Positions 17,350-26,736 are shown, counted from the first letter of the stretch. The stretch: 64,000 bases of DNA from an uncultured Spartobacteria bacterium (GCA_937919825.1 CALFPA010000132.1:54932-118931); one strand, 5' to 3'. Made by a program: numbers and translations. The notes: a model not told the origin generated them from the letters alone.

Positions 17350-18828
17350 TCAGTTCGATTGGAGGGAGGAGAGAATTTTTTCGGCGAGGGCCTGGCTGAT
17401 TCCGGGGACCTCAGCGAGATCTTTGGCGGGAAGTGCCTTGATGCGCTCGACGGAGCCGAAGCGCTCGAGAAGGGCTCGCTTGCGCGCAGAGCCCATGCCT
17501 GGAACCGCATCGAGGAGACTCTCGCGGACGCGTTTTTTCAGCAGAAGGCTGTGGAAGCCATTGGCCGTGCGGTGGGCTTCATCACGGATCCTCTGAAGGA
17601 GGCGCAGCGCACCGCTGTCCTCGGGAAGCCGCATGGGGAGGGGACGTCCGGGTCGGTGAATCTCCTCGAATTCCTTCGCGAGGCCGATGATCGGGAGGTG
17701 CGAGAGTTTGAGGCGCTCGAGTTCCTTGCGCGCGCTGGAGAGTTGGCCGCGCCCGCCATCAACGATCACGAGGTCAGGCAAAAGGGTTTCCTGCTCGCGC
17801 AGGACCCGCCCGTAGCGGCGCCGCACGACCTCGGCCATGCTCGCAAAGTCATCTTGGTGGTCGGTGCCCTTGATGCGGTAGGTGCGGTAGTTCGATCGGT
17901 CTGGCACGCCGTTTCGAAAGCGCACCATCGAGGCGACGATGTGCGTGGAGGAGATATTTGAAATGTCGAAGCACTCCATGATCTCCGGCGGCTTCGGAAG
18001 CTGGAGCGCGTCGCGGAGGGCGGCGAGGTCGGCCGTGGGATCGATCGTGGTGGGAAGGGATTTTCGGGTGAAACGCACCATGGGGCGGGTGGTGGTTTTC
18101 AAATCCTCAAGCAGGTTGCGGAGTTGGACGGCTTTTTCGAATTCCATCCGCTCGGCGGCGGCTTTCATTTCGGTTTCGATCTGCCCGAGGAATTCCCGGC
18201 TCTGGCCGTCGAGGAAGGCACAGGCCTCCTCCACGCGGGCGAGGTAGCCGGAGCGGTCGATGCGACCAATGCAGGGCGCGCTGCAATTTTTGATTACATG
18301 GTCGAGGCAGTGTTTGTAGTCCTTCTCGTCCGGTTCGGCGGGTCGGCAGGAGCGGAGGCCGAACTTGCGTTTCACCGCCTCCAGCGTGGCGCGGAGGGCG
18401 CCGGCGTGGGCAAACGGACCGAAATACCGCGCGCCGTCGTCTTTTTTTAAACGCGTGAGCGAGAAGCGAGGGAAGGGATCGGCGAGGTGGATGCGGACGA
18501 GCAGGAAGCGTTTGTCGTCGCGGAAGCTGACATTGTATTTCGGGCGGAATTCCTTGATCAGGCGGCCCTCGAAGAGCACGGCCTCCGCGTCGCTGCGGAC
18601 GATGTGGTATTCGAGGTTCCAGACACTATCGATGAGCGCGCGGGTTTTGAGATCGGCGGAAAATTTGCGCGACGGCATGAAATAGCTTCCGACGCGGCGG
18701 CGGAGGTCGCGGGCCTTGCCAACATAAATCACATGGTCCAACCGATCGCGCATCACATACACGCCCGGCTTGTGGGGCATGTCGCGGAGGATTTTTGAAA
18801 AATCGGCGCGGGCTTTTGGAGTGCTCAT
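17350..18828 (-). CDS. uvrC: UvrABC excinuclease subunit C
   Basis: Makes the dual incisions in nucleotide excision repair. GIY-YIG domain at the N terminus (KPGVYVMRDRLDHVIYVGKARDLRRRVGSYF region), UVR motif around FEKAVQLRNLLEDLK, RNase H-like endonuclease domain with ECFDISNISSTHIVASMV, LVIVDGGRGQL and IRDEAHRTANGFH (the expected Asp/Asp/His), and a C-terminal helix-hairpin-helix pair (LDAVPGMGSARKRALLERFG, EVPGISQALAEKI). 492 residues from ATG 18828, shorter than the roughly 600 of E. coli but with all domains. First gene of uvrC-xseA-glycosyltransferase, divergent from rplU. Confidence 0.95.
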   Translation of the reverse strand: MSTPKARADFSKILRDMPHKPGVYVMRDRLDHVIYVGKARDLRRRVGSYFMPSRKFSADLKTRALIDSVWNLEYHIVRSDAEAVLFEGRLIKEFRPKYNVSFRDDKRFLLVRIHLADPFPRFSLTRLKKDDGARYFGPFAHAGALRATLEAVKRKFGLRSCRPAEPDEKDYKHCLDHVIKNCSAPCIGRIDRSGYLARVEEACAFLDGQSREFLGQIETEMKAAAERMEFEKAVQLRNLLEDLKTTTRPMVRFTRKSLPTTIDPTADLAALRDALQLPKPPEIMECFDISNISSTHIVASMVRFRNGVPDRSNYRTYRIKGTDHQDDFASMAEVVRRRYGRVLREQETLLPDLVIVDGGRGQLSSARKELERLKLSHLPIIGLAKEFEEIHRPGRPLPMRLPEDSGALRLLQRIRDEAHRTANGFHSLLLKKRVRESLLDAVPGMGSARKRALLERFGSVERIKALPAKDLAEVPGISQALAEKILSSLQSN

Positions 18829-19011
18829 TGAGTCGGGGTGAATCGTAACCTGGTTTCGGGCGATTTGCATCCCTGTGGCGAGAGGGTTGGTTGGATTTTT
18901 ATTCGGCTGTTGAATTGGCCCTTGGAAAGGATTTGGTAAAAACCTAAAAACAGCGCTTGCATAAATTTGGGTTTCCGCCATTTTCCACGCCCCTACACAT
19001 ACAAGATTTTT

Positions 19012-19329
19012 ATGGCATACGCAGTCATCCAAACCGGCGGTAAACAATACCGCGTGGAATCAGGCAACGAAATCGAAGTCGAGAAACTCGACGCCGAAGT
19101 TGGCGCTGACATTCAACTTTCCGAAGTTCTTTTGGTCGCCGATGGCGGCAAAATCCAAGTCGGAGCCCCGTTTATCAATGGAGCCAAGGTCGAAGCCAAA
19201 GTCGTTGATCAATTCAAGGACGACAAGGTCATCGCCTTCAAGTTCCGCCGTCGCAAAGGCTATCACCGCACCGTTGGCCATCGCCGCCAACTCACCAAGC
19301 TCAAGATCGAATCCATCTCAACCAAATAA
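19012..19329 (+). CDS. rplU: 50S ribosomal protein L21
   Basis: A 105-residue ribosomal protein. Starts MAYAVIQTGGKQYRVESG, the usual L21 beginning, and has the C-terminal FKFRRRKGYHRTVGHRRQ RNA-binding signature. ATG 19012 is preferred to one 45 bp upstream. It is 6 bp before rpmA, the standard gene order. The 183 bp shared with divergent uvrC must hold both promoters. Confidence 0.97.
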   Translation: MAYAVIQTGGKQYRVESGNEIEVEKLDAEVGADIQLSEVLLVADGGKIQVGAPFINGAKVEAKVVDQFKDDKVIAFKFRRRKGYHRTVGHRRQLTKLKIESISTK

Positions 19330-19335
19330 AATTCC

Positions 19336-19593
19336 ATGGCCCATAAAAAAGGACAAGGCAGTGTCAAAAACGGTCGCGACAGCATCAGCAAGCGTCTCGG
19401 CGTGAAAAAATTCGGCGGAGAATCCGTTATCGCCGGCAATATCATCATTCGCCAGCGCGGAACAAAATTCCAGCCCGGCAGCAATGTCGGCCTCGGCCGC
19501 GACTACACCATCTGGGCCCTTGTGGACGGACGGGTGAAGTTCGATCGCGATGGTCGCCGTGTGAATGTCGAGCCCGCGGTCTCCGCGAACTAA
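19336..19593 (+). CDS. rpmA: 50S ribosomal protein L27
   Basis: An 85-residue protein starting [16 protein letters not shown], with the conserved [21 protein letters not shown] and [17 protein letters not shown] blocks. The N terminus begins directly with the mature AHKKG sequence reaching the peptidyl-transferase centre, with no Firmicutes-type cleaved extension. It is followed by a strong terminator at 19611. Confidence 0.97.
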   Translation: MAHKKGQGSVKNGRDSISKRLGVKKFGGESVIAGNIIIRQRGTKFQPGSNVGLGRDYTIWALVDGRVKFDRDGRRVNVEPAVSAN

Positions 19594-19610
19594 GTCGACT
19601 CTTTCATTTC

Positions 19611-19646
19611 AAAAAAACGCGCAGCATCCGCTGCGCGTTTTTTTTG
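19611..19646. terminator. Rho-independent terminator after rplU-rpmA (bidirectional)
   Basis: Stem AAACGCGCAGC / GCTGCGCGTTT around an ATCC loop, with an A-run on the left and eight Ts on the right. It can end transcription of rpmA on + and of the convergent CrtC/AttH-like gene on -. Confidence 0.9.
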
Positions 19647-19660
19647 CCGAAATCCGGAGG

Positions 19661-20752
19661 TTACTTCGCTTGCATCCCCACGATGCCACCCGTGTAGCCG
19701 GTCATTTCGAGGTAGCCTTTGCCTTGGATCGGAGAATTGGCGAATTGGCCTTTGGCGGCTACGGCGCCTTCCCAGTAGGAGAAGGGCTCGGCGGCGAGTT
19801 CTTGGTCGGAAAATCTCGCGCGTGCGGTGAAGGAGAGTTCCAGCGTGGGGATCGAAATCTTCCAGGCGATCGGGTAGCGGCCCTTGGTTTTCGGACTGGT
19901 CCACCATTCGGTGGGTTCCAGTGAGAAGTCGGCAAAGTGGATCTTTTGCGTCGATCCGTCGGGAGCGATCCAAGTGCCGGAGGAGAAGGAGTCCCGGGTG
20001 CCGTCCTTGGCGCGGATTTGAAAAATCATCAACTCCGAACCGTTCTCGAATTGGAGGCTGAACCAATCCCAACCGCTCTGATTCGCGGCAAGTTGGTTGG
20101 TGGCCCATTCGTGGTCGAACCAAGTCAGGCCGGAGACGGAGTGGATTTTTTTACCGATTTGAACGGTGCCGGTGGTGGCCATGCGGGTGAGCGAGTAGTA
20201 GTGCGAGGCGCGGCCTTCGCCTTCAGATTTTTGGCTGACGCCATTTTTCCCATGGATCACGGGATCGCGTTGCGAGCGGAGTGTGAGGTCGAGCAACACA
20301 TCGCCATCCGAGGCGAGGAGGCGAAAATCATGGGGGCCGATGCGTTGGCAGGACCATTGATCGATCCAAGCCAAGCGGTCACCCTCCTCGAATCCCGCCT
20401 CACCGAATGCGCCTCGGGCGAGCTTTTGGAAATGGTGGAATTCCTTTGAGCCGATATCGGAGACCGCAAAGTGGGCGAACTTCATGTCGCGCTGCAGGAA
20501 GTTCGACGCAGGAATCTGGCGGCCAGGTTCGATGATGCCTTGGCGAAAAAATGTCAGCTGGTAGCCGAAATCCTCGCCGTCCTGGGATTCGAGATTTCCC
20601 GTGAAATACCACCACTCGGTTTTGAAATCCGTGTGCGTGCCATGGTCTCTCGGGAATTCGTAATTCCAACCCGGAAGAGACACGCGCCATTCGGCAAAGG
20701 CCGTTGCCGCGCCGGCGAGAATCACTAGAAGAAGAGCGCGCAGGATTATCAT
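19661..20752 (-). CDS. CrtC/AttH-like lipocalin-fold exported protein
   Basis: A 363-residue protein with a signal peptide (hydrophobic ILRALLLVILAGAATAFA). It carries the family block DHGTHTDFKTEWWYFTGN near residue 40, and later WFDHEW, GWDWFSLQFENGSELMIFQIR and the C-terminal YWEGAV...GYLEMTGYTG. These define the CrtC N-terminal lipocalin-like/AttH family, which includes carotenoid hydratases and ABC-export-linked proteins of unknown role. Many bacterial members sit beside an FtsX-like permease. Here the neighbours are a terminator and a C39-like peptidase 9 bp upstream, so they probably share a transcript. The substrate cannot be inferred; a carotenoid role is not supported by the context. 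Confidence 0.78.
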   Translation of the reverse strand: MIILRALLLVILAGAATAFAEWRVSLPGWNYEFPRDHGTHTDFKTEWWYFTGNLESQDGEDFGYQLTFFRQGIIEPGRQIPASNFLQRDMKFAHFAVSDIGSKEFHHFQKLARGAFGEAGFEEGDRLAWIDQWSCQRIGPHDFRLLASDGDVLLDLTLRSQRDPVIHGKNGVSQKSEGEGRASHYYSLTRMATTGTVQIGKKIHSVSGLTWFDHEWATNQLAANQSGWDWFSLQFENGSELMIFQIRAKDGTRDSFSSGTWIAPDGSTQKIHFADFSLEPTEWWTSPKTKGRYPIAWKISIPTLELSFTARARFSDQELAAEPFSYWEGAVAAKGQFANSPIQGKGYLEMTGYTGGIVGMQAK

Positions 20753-20761
20753 GGAGCCACA

Positions 20762-21451
20762 CTAGTTTTCCGCAGCGCCGCCATCAAGCGAGGCTCGGGG
20801 TTTTTGATAAAATCGGAGCGCCTCGACCGGGCCGGGAAAATCGGAAAGCCGTGAAATTCCCGCCGCGCCGCCCTCGCCGGGATCGCGAACGAGGTAGTCG
20901 AATCCCTCCTTGCCGCAGACGAGCACGAAATGGGTGATGCCATTGGGATACCGAACCCGCGCGATGACGGGGTTCCCTCGCAGGAGGTTCCAATCCATGA
21001 GAAAAAACGACGGCAAATCCTCGTAGTGGGGGAGGAATTCGTTGGTTTTCGCAGGATCGATTTCGGCGGCTTTCTCCCAATAAATCCAACCCTCCGACGT
21101 GTAGCCGCCTTCGGTTTTTTTTAGGAAGGCATTTAAGGCTCCAGGGTCGGCCGCGACGCCGTGAGTGCCGAGGGCCATGGCTGATGAGGCGACTGCGCAG
21201 CCGACATCACGGAGTGAATCCGGAGTGTTGCCCAGCGGGGCGTCCGCCCATCGCGGATCGTTTTGGAGAAAGTGCGGGCCGTTGATCAGAACCCTCGCTG
21301 GAAGATACAATCCGCCAGAAGTCGGGAGCGGGCGGGGGAGAATCCAGCTGACGGCCCAAGCGGCGAGGAGCAACAGGGCCGTCCAAAAAAAGAAAATTAG
21401 CCACGCGGATTTGCGGGATTTCCTGGTTGGGATTCGACGATCGGCTTCCAT
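20762..21451 (-). CDS. Membrane-anchored C39-like cysteine peptidase domain protein
   Basis: A 229-residue protein with a basic N terminus, one membrane helix (WLIFFFWTALLLLAAWAVSW) and an exported Peptidase_C39_2-like domain. Motifs are FLQNDPRWADAPLG, the nucleophile block VGCAVASSAMAL, NGITHFVLVCG with the His, and YLVRDPGEGG with the Asp. Such domains cleave peptides or cross-links outside the cytoplasm. ATG 21451 is chosen since the longer reading overlaps the divergent ketoacyl synthase. It is 9 bp upstream of the CrtC/AttH-like gene. Confidence 0.8.
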   Translation of the reverse strand: MEADRRIPTRKSRKSAWLIFFFWTALLLLAAWAVSWILPRPLPTSGGLYLPARVLINGPHFLQNDPRWADAPLGNTPDSLRDVGCAVASSAMALGTHGVAADPGALNAFLKKTEGGYTSEGWIYWEKAAEIDPAKTNEFLPHYEDLPSFFLMDWNLLRGNPVIARVRYPNGITHFVLVCGKEGFDYLVRDPGEGGAAGISRLSDFPGPVEALRFYQKPRASLDGGAAEN

Positions 21452-21503
21452 GCTTCGTTTAACAAGATTGCGCCAAGCGGGTCTCCTTGGCCATCTTCGA
21501 GCG

Positions 21504-22709
21504 ATGTCGAGTATTGATTCGAATTCCCCAAGCGCAAACCGTGTCTGGATCACGGGCTCTTCGGTCTTGGCAGGCGGTTCCTCTTCGAAAGAGGAAATTT
21601 GGGATGCTCTGGCGAAGGACGAGGTTTTGGCCAAGGTCGCGCCGCCTCTCAGTGAGTTGGCTTTCCAAGCGGGCTTGGACTCGGGCGATACGCGAATTGT
21701 TTCGCGAACCCAACTGCTCGCTCTTTCGGTTGTCGAACAGGCCTGGAAAACGGCTGGACTTCCCGCTTCGCGCAACAAACTCCGCGGCGAGGGGAAAAAA
21801 ATCCGCCATTCGCGGATCGGTGTCGTGGCTGGAAGTTCACTCGGTGGGCTATGCGCAATGGATCACGACCTGCGATCGGCGGGCGAGTTGTCGCCGTATG
21901 CCTTGAGCCGCTGGCGGGGAAATTCGACGGTGGCGGCGGTGGCTTTGAGATTTGGCGCTGGCGGCGTGGATTTTTCGACCAATGCGGCCTCGGCCACTGG
22001 GGCTCAAACGCTCTATCTCGCGGCCATGCTGGTTCGTTCGGGAGTGCTCGATGCGGTGGTCGCCGTGGCTGCCGACGAAGCGCCCACGGAAGGAGTGCTC
22101 GCGGCGATGGAGTCGAACCGGAGCGTGGCGCATTCCTCCGAAGCCAGGCCGCTGGGCGTCTTGCGCAAGGGGATGAAACCCTGCGAGGGCGCGGCGTGTT
22201 TGATTCTGGAATCCGAATCCCACGCGCTGGCTCGGGGAGCCAAGCCGATCGTTGAATGGCTGGACGGTGCCGCTGGAAACGAAGTGCGTCACTTTCTCGC
22301 TCCCGATCCCGAGGGGGAGGTTTTGGGTGGACTGCTCGCCCAAATCCTCGGCCGTCCGGTTCCGGGTGATGCGGGAAAATATTGGGCGTTGCTGCACGCC
22401 ACGGGAACTCCGCGATTCGATGGAATCGAAATTTCCCGTCTGCGTCGATTTTTCGGAGGCAGCTTGCCGTGGATCACAGCCGTCAAGCGAACGACCGGCC
22501 ATGCGCTCGGGGCCTCGGGAATGATTGAGGCTGTGCTGGCGGTGGAGGGCTTGAGACTTCGAAAAGTGCCTTGCTGGCCATCGAATACGGACCCCGCGCT
22601 GGCGCTGGATGCGGCGTGTCCGGCAAATCCTCCCCAACCGGAATCGGCGTTGTTGATTGGGCAGGGGATGGGCGGAACCGTGGTGTTGAATCTTCTAGCG
22701 CGGCGATAG
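21504..22709 (+). CDS. Beta-ketoacyl-ACP synthase-like protein with Ser in place of the active-site Cys
   Basis: A 401-residue thiolase-fold protein of the KAS I/II type. The second active-site His block LLHATGTPRFDGIEISRL and the Lys/His block AVKRTTGHALGASG are intact, as is the late GQGMGGT region. At the nucleophile position the family motif (TACxSG) reads NAASATG, so residue 163 is Ser. Elongation would therefore be impaired; a decarboxylase, chain-length-factor-like or regulatory partner role is possible. ATG 21504 is used; an upstream ATG at 21450 overlaps the divergent peptidase. No acyl carrier protein or other fatty-acid gene is adjacent. Confidence 0.82.
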   Translation: MSSIDSNSPSANRVWITGSSVLAGGSSSKEEIWDALAKDEVLAKVAPPLSELAFQAGLDSGDTRIVSRTQLLALSVVEQAWKTAGLPASRNKLRGEGKKIRHSRIGVVAGSSLGGLCAMDHDLRSAGELSPYALSRWRGNSTVAAVALRFGAGGVDFSTNAASATGAQTLYLAAMLVRSGVLDAVVAVAADEAPTEGVLAAMESNRSVAHSSEARPLGVLRKGMKPCEGAACLILESESHALARGAKPIVEWLDGAAGNEVRHFLAPDPEGEVLGGLLAQILGRPVPGDAGKYWALLHATGTPRFDGIEISRLRRFFGGSLPWITAVKRTTGHALGASGMIEAVLAVEGLRLRKVPCWPSNTDPALALDAACPANPPQPESALLIGQGMGGTVVLNLLARR

Positions 22710-22714
22710 GGCAC

Positions 22715-22747
22715 AAAAAAAACGCGGCATTTTCATGCCGCGCTTTT
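22715..22747. terminator. Bidirectional terminator between the KAS-like gene and rplK
   Basis: Stem CGCGGCAT / ATGCCGCG around a TTTC loop (22723-22742), with eight As on the left and a short T-run on the right. It serves both convergent genes. Confidence 0.8.
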
Positions 22748-22767
22748 CAGTGATTGTTTTGGAAGAA

Positions 22768-23193
22768 TTATTCTCCGACTTCGAGACCCATTTGGCGGGC
22801 GGTGCCGCAGAGAGTGCGGAAAGCGGCTTCTTCGGTGCGGGCGTTCATGTCCTTCATCTTCACTTTGACGATATCCATGACATGCTTCTTGGTGATTTTT
22901 CCAACCTTGGTCTTATTTGGCTCCTTGGATCCCGAGGCGAGGCCGGCGGCTTTTTTGAGAAGGATCGCGGCGGGTGGGGACTTTGTGATGAAGGTGAAGC
23001 TCTTGTCTTTGTAAACCGTGATGACCACCGGGAGAATGTCGCCGGATTGCTTCTGGGTCGCCGCGTTGAATTCTTTGCAGAATGCCATGATGTTCACACC
23101 CTGTTGTCCCAGAGCGGGACCGACGGGTGGGGCCGGGTTTGCGGCGCCGGCGGGAATCTGCAATTTGATCTGTCCTACGATTTCTTTAGCCAT
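22768..23193 (-). CDS. rplK: 50S ribosomal protein L11
   Basis: A 141-residue protein starting [20 protein letters not shown], with [19 protein letters not shown] (thiostrepton-region N-terminal domain) and the C-terminal RNA-binding domain [20 protein letters not shown]. It forms the GTPase-associated centre with 23S rRNA. It stands alone: a terminator follows 20 bp after its stop instead of rplA, and the upstream gene is a peroxiredoxin rather than nusG. It is probably separately transcribed. Confidence 0.95.
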   Translation of the reverse strand: MAKEIVGQIKLQIPAGAANPAPPVGPALGQQGVNIMAFCKEFNAATQKQSGDILPVVITVYKDKSFTFITKSPPAAILLKKAAGLASGSKEPNKTKVGKITKKHVMDIVKVKMKDMNARTEEAAFRTLCGTARQMGLEVGE

Positions 23194-23280
23194 ATGAAAA
23201 ATGTCCCGCAGTTTTTTGCGGAAAAGGGGCACAGGGAATCACGCCTGGGCCCGTGTTGACAAGGAGATTTTGGTTTTATT

Positions 23281-23757
23281 TCAGAGCGAGGCGAGGACTT
23301 CGGCAATTTTGTTGAAGTCGGGCAGGTCTTTCGGGGTGGCGGTTTGCTCGCTGTGGCGGACGATGCCGGCCTTGTCGATGACGAATGCCGCACGGGCGGA
23401 GGTCGAGCCGAAGCCGAGGAGGTCGGGCAGGAGCACGCCATAGGCTGCTGCGGTTTCCTTGTTCAGGTCGCTGAGGAGCGGGATTTTGATGCCTTCTTTT
23501 TTCGCCCAGGCGTCTTGCGCGAAGGGGCTATCCACGCTGATGCCGACGACTTCGGCGTTGAGCGACTCGTATTTCGAGAGGCCGGCGGTGACATCGCAGA
23601 GTTCCTGGGTGCAGACGCCGGTGAAGGCGAGCGGGAAAAACAGAATGACGGTATTTTTTTGGCCGAGATTCGCGGAGAGCGAGTAGTCGGCTGGGCCGCT
23701 GGAGGTGACGGTCTTGAGGGTGAATTCGGGTGCTTTGGTGCCTGGTGCGATTGCCAT
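23281..23757 (-). CDS. Peroxiredoxin (AhpC/TSA family)
   Basis: A 158-residue thioredoxin-fold peroxidase. The peroxidatic Cys is in FFPLAFTGVCTQELC, with the usual Pro/Thr arrangement before it, and the supporting Arg may be in STSARAAFVID. Only a nearby second Cys five residues on (CTQELC) is seen, so it may act as a 1-Cys or atypical 2-Cys enzyme. It reduces peroxides in the cytoplasm. ATG 23757 gives the standard MAIAPGTKAPEFTL opening. It lies 87 bp before rplK on the same strand. Confidence 0.92.
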   Translation of the reverse strand: MAIAPGTKAPEFTLKTVTSSGPADYSLSANLGQKNTVILFFPLAFTGVCTQELCDVTAGLSKYESLNAEVVGISVDSPFAQDAWAKKEGIKIPLLSDLNKETAAAYGVLLPDLLGFGSTSARAAFVIDKAGIVRHSEQTATPKDLPDFNKIAEVLASL

Positions 23758-23832
23758 GATATTTGGATTGGTTTGAGAGCCGCGCATTTTGTCCGGCACG
23801 GGCGGGATGTCAATCGCCGGACTTCGGTGAAA

Positions 23833-24827
<995 letters not shown>

Positions 24828-24848
24828 GATCGGCTTCGTCTCTGCCGG

Positions 24849-25694
24849 GTGAACAATTTTCAGGCCTTCATCCTCGGCCTTGTCGAGGGACTCACCGAGT
24901 ATTTGCCAGTCAGCTCGACCGGGCATTTGCTCGTCACCCAAAGGCTACTCGGGATCAACTCGAGCAATTCGGCGGACGCCTTTGCGATCTGCATCCAAGT
25001 CGGGGCGATCCTGGCCGTGCTCGGGCTCTACCGAATGCGCGTTTGGAAAATGACGCTCGGGATGCTCGGTCGCGATGCCGAGGGGCGCCATCTCGCGCTC
25101 AGCATCATCCTCGCCTTCCTGCCCGCTGCGGTGATTGGGTTGATGTTGGAGAAAACCATAAAAAAATATCTCTTCGGCGGGGACGAATGGGGTCTCTGGC
25201 CTGTCGTGGCGGCTTGGTTTTTCGGCGGTGTGGCGATTCTGGCGGTGACGATATTTCGCCGCATGCGTGGGGTCACTCCGCGCTTGGGCTTCGAGCTCGA
25301 GCAAATCACCTGGCGAATGGCATTTCTTGTTGGACTCATTCAATGCCTCGCCATGTGGCCCGGGGTGAGTCGGAGCCTGCTGACGATTGTTGGGGGCTTG
25401 TTGGTCGGCTTGTCCGTGCCAGCCGCCGTGGAGTTCAGTTTTTTACTGGGGGTCGTTACGCTCACGGCGGCCACGGCCTACGATGGTTTAAAATACGGGC
25501 AGGAAATGCTCGAGCATTACGGTGCCGTTCCTTTGCTCATCGGCCTCGGCGCGGCATGGCTCTCGGCGGTGATCGCTGTGAAGTGGATGGTCGGCTACCT
25601 GAAATCCCACGGCTTGGAGATTTTCGGTTGGTATCGCATCGCCGCCGCGATTGTGGTGGCGGCGTGGTTGCTGTGGCCGACGATGTTCAAGTGA
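24849..25694 (+). CDS. uppP: Undecaprenyl-diphosphatase
   Basis: Recycles undecaprenyl pyrophosphate to the monophosphate carrier for peptidoglycan and other glycans. 281 residues, about eight membrane segments. Catalytic regions are present: LGLVEGLTEYLPVSSTGHLL (E-rich motif) and MWPGVSRSLLTIVGGLL (PGxSRS motif). It starts with GTG 21 bp after the PII gene, so co-transcription is likely. UppP of this type is also called BacA and confers bacitracin tolerance. Confidence 0.95.
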   Translation: MNNFQAFILGLVEGLTEYLPVSSTGHLLVTQRLLGINSSNSADAFAICIQVGAILAVLGLYRMRVWKMTLGMLGRDAEGRHLALSIILAFLPAAVIGLMLEKTIKKYLFGGDEWGLWPVVAAWFFGGVAILAVTIFRRMRGVTPRLGFELEQITWRMAFLVGLIQCLAMWPGVSRSLLTIVGGLLVGLSVPAAVEFSFLLGVVTLTAATAYDGLKYGQEMLEHYGAVPLLIGLGAAWLSAVIAVKWMVGYLKSHGLEIFGWYRIAAAIVVAAWLLWPTMFK

Positions 25695-25732
25695 GGGCTT
25701 CCTTTTCGCGGGAGCCTATTTAGTTTCGCGCC

Positions 25733-26140
25733 ATGCAGGAAACGATTTTGCCCGATTTGCAGGCGTGTGTCCTTTGTGAGGATGTGCGCCAGGAGGCGAG
25801 CGGTCAGCAAACCTTGGTTGGCATCATCGGCATGATTCCCGCGCCGGCCATTCCGCTCGGTTTTTTCAAGCTCTGCCTCTGGACCCGTTGGTGTGGCGGC
25901 ATCGGAGAATTCACCCAGCACTCGGCCATTCTCAATCCCGAGGACGAGGAACCCATCGCCTCCAGCGAGGTGCCATTCCAACTCCCCGCCCTCGATGCCC
26001 ACGCCACGAATGTCCATGTCTTCGGGGGGATTCAATTCAACCGCCAGGGGATCTACACGGTCGAGATCAAGATTGATGGTGAACTCCGCCTGCGATTTCC
26101 GCTGCCGGTCATTCCCTTGCAGGCCCTGCCGCAGGCTTAA
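25733..26140 (+). CDS. DUF6941-like protein of unknown function
   Basis: A 135-residue beta-rich cytoplasmic protein. The opening LQACVLCEDVRQEASGQQTLVGIIG has the pattern of the DUF6941 family (a VLCDDVR-type strand followed by a G-x-x-TLVG turn) and the C terminus ends with a receptor-like beta pair (GIYTVEIKIDGELRLRFPLPV). It follows uppP by 38 bp. The family has no established role. Confidence 0.65.
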   Translation: MQETILPDLQACVLCEDVRQEASGQQTLVGIIGMIPAPAIPLGFFKLCLWTRWCGGIGEFTQHSAILNPEDEEPIASSEVPFQLPALDAHATNVHVFGGIQFNRQGIYTVEIKIDGELRLRFPLPVIPLQALPQA

Positions 26141-26175
26141 AAAGAAGCGCGGCCCCCTTTCGGATGGCCGCGCTC
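26141..26175 (-). terminator. Terminator of the Cys-rich gene pair
   Basis: GCGCGGCC / GGCCGCGC arms around an 11-nt loop. On the minus strand the stem is followed by TTCTTTTT, as expected for a terminator of the 50-aa Cys-rich gene. On + it also lies just after the DUF6941 stop but lacks a T-run. Confidence 0.7.
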
Positions 26176-26193
26176 GTGATTTAGCGGAGTGCG

Positions 26194-26346
26194 TTACTTA
26201 TTGCATTTTTTGCACTCGTCGCACTTGCCTTTGCAGCATGTGGCGCAGTCTTTGTCCTTGCAGCATTCGGGGCATGTCGACCCTGCCGCTTGCAACGAAC
26301 CGACGGCCACGAGGGCAACGGCGATGGCTGTGAGAATGGATTTCAT
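26194..26346 (-). CDS. 50-aa exported Cys-rich (metallothionein-like) peptide
   Basis: A short gene reading MKSILTAIAVALVAVGS, a Sec signal peptide cut near LQAAGS, then a mature part of only about 28 residues with nine Cys (C25, C28, C29, C34, C37, C38, C42, C45, C48) interleaved with Lys and Asp. The CxxCC and CCxxxC spacing resembles metal-thiolate clusters. It sits downstream of another small exported Cys-rich gene and ends just before a terminator. Metal binding in the periplasm, possibly Cu or Zn, is an inference; the peptide could also be a lipid-free toxin-like or redox peptide. Confidence 0.7.
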   Translation of the reverse strand: MKSILTAIAVALVAVGSLQAAGSTCPECCKDKDCATCCKGKCDECKKCNK

Positions 26347-26412
26347 ATTGGATTCTTTCTTTGAAATTTCTTTGATGGGTTTCCGTCCGGAAAAACCGGA
26401 CCCGGCGCGAAG

Positions 26413-26736
26413 TTAGGCCAGGCCTCGTGGTGGGGGAGTGGGTGGCTTCGTGAAGCGTGCTTTGGCCACTAAAGCGGTGGATGGCCAACAAACGGCCTGA
26501 AAATGGGGAGCAAGGAGGTGGACTTTGGAAAAATCGGCGATCAAAGGAATGCTGGCGGGTGCAGTGGGGCAGGTTCGGCAACCGCAAGCGGCCATGGGCA
26601 AGGGCTTGCATGGATCGGCGCAGCAGCAATTCGAGAAGTCGTCGTGCTGATGGGGACTGGCGGGTAAGAGGTCAATCATCGGAAAGGCGAGAGACGCCAC
26701 CGAGAAGAGGACTGCGATTGTTAGCAACTTGACCAC
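26413..26736 (-). CDS. Exported small Cys-rich protein, possible metal binder
   Basis: A 107-residue protein with a signal peptide (MVKLLTIAVLFSVASLAF). The mature N-terminal region contains HQHDDFSNCCCADPCK and MAACGCRTC, giving eight Cys with the later VCWP, and the tail is Pro-rich (KPPTPPPRGLA). The His/Asp/Cys mix suggests metal coordination outside the cytoplasm. It is divergent from the ABC-F gene and 66 bp upstream of the 50-aa Cys-rich gene. The gap holds a perfect small hairpin GTCCGG/CCGGAC at 26385-26401. No known family was recognised. Confidence 0.6.
   Translation of the reverse strand: MVKLLTIAVLFSVASLAFPMIDLLPASPHQHDDFSNCCCADPCKPLPMAACGCRTCPTAPASIPLIADFSKVHLLAPHFQAVCWPSTALVAKARFTKPPTPPPRGLA

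Noticed and set aside
26413..26629. Alternative minus-strand 143-aa frame spanning both Cys-rich genes
   Set aside because: It runs out of frame with both signal-peptide genes and has low-complexity sequence; the two short genes explain the region better.
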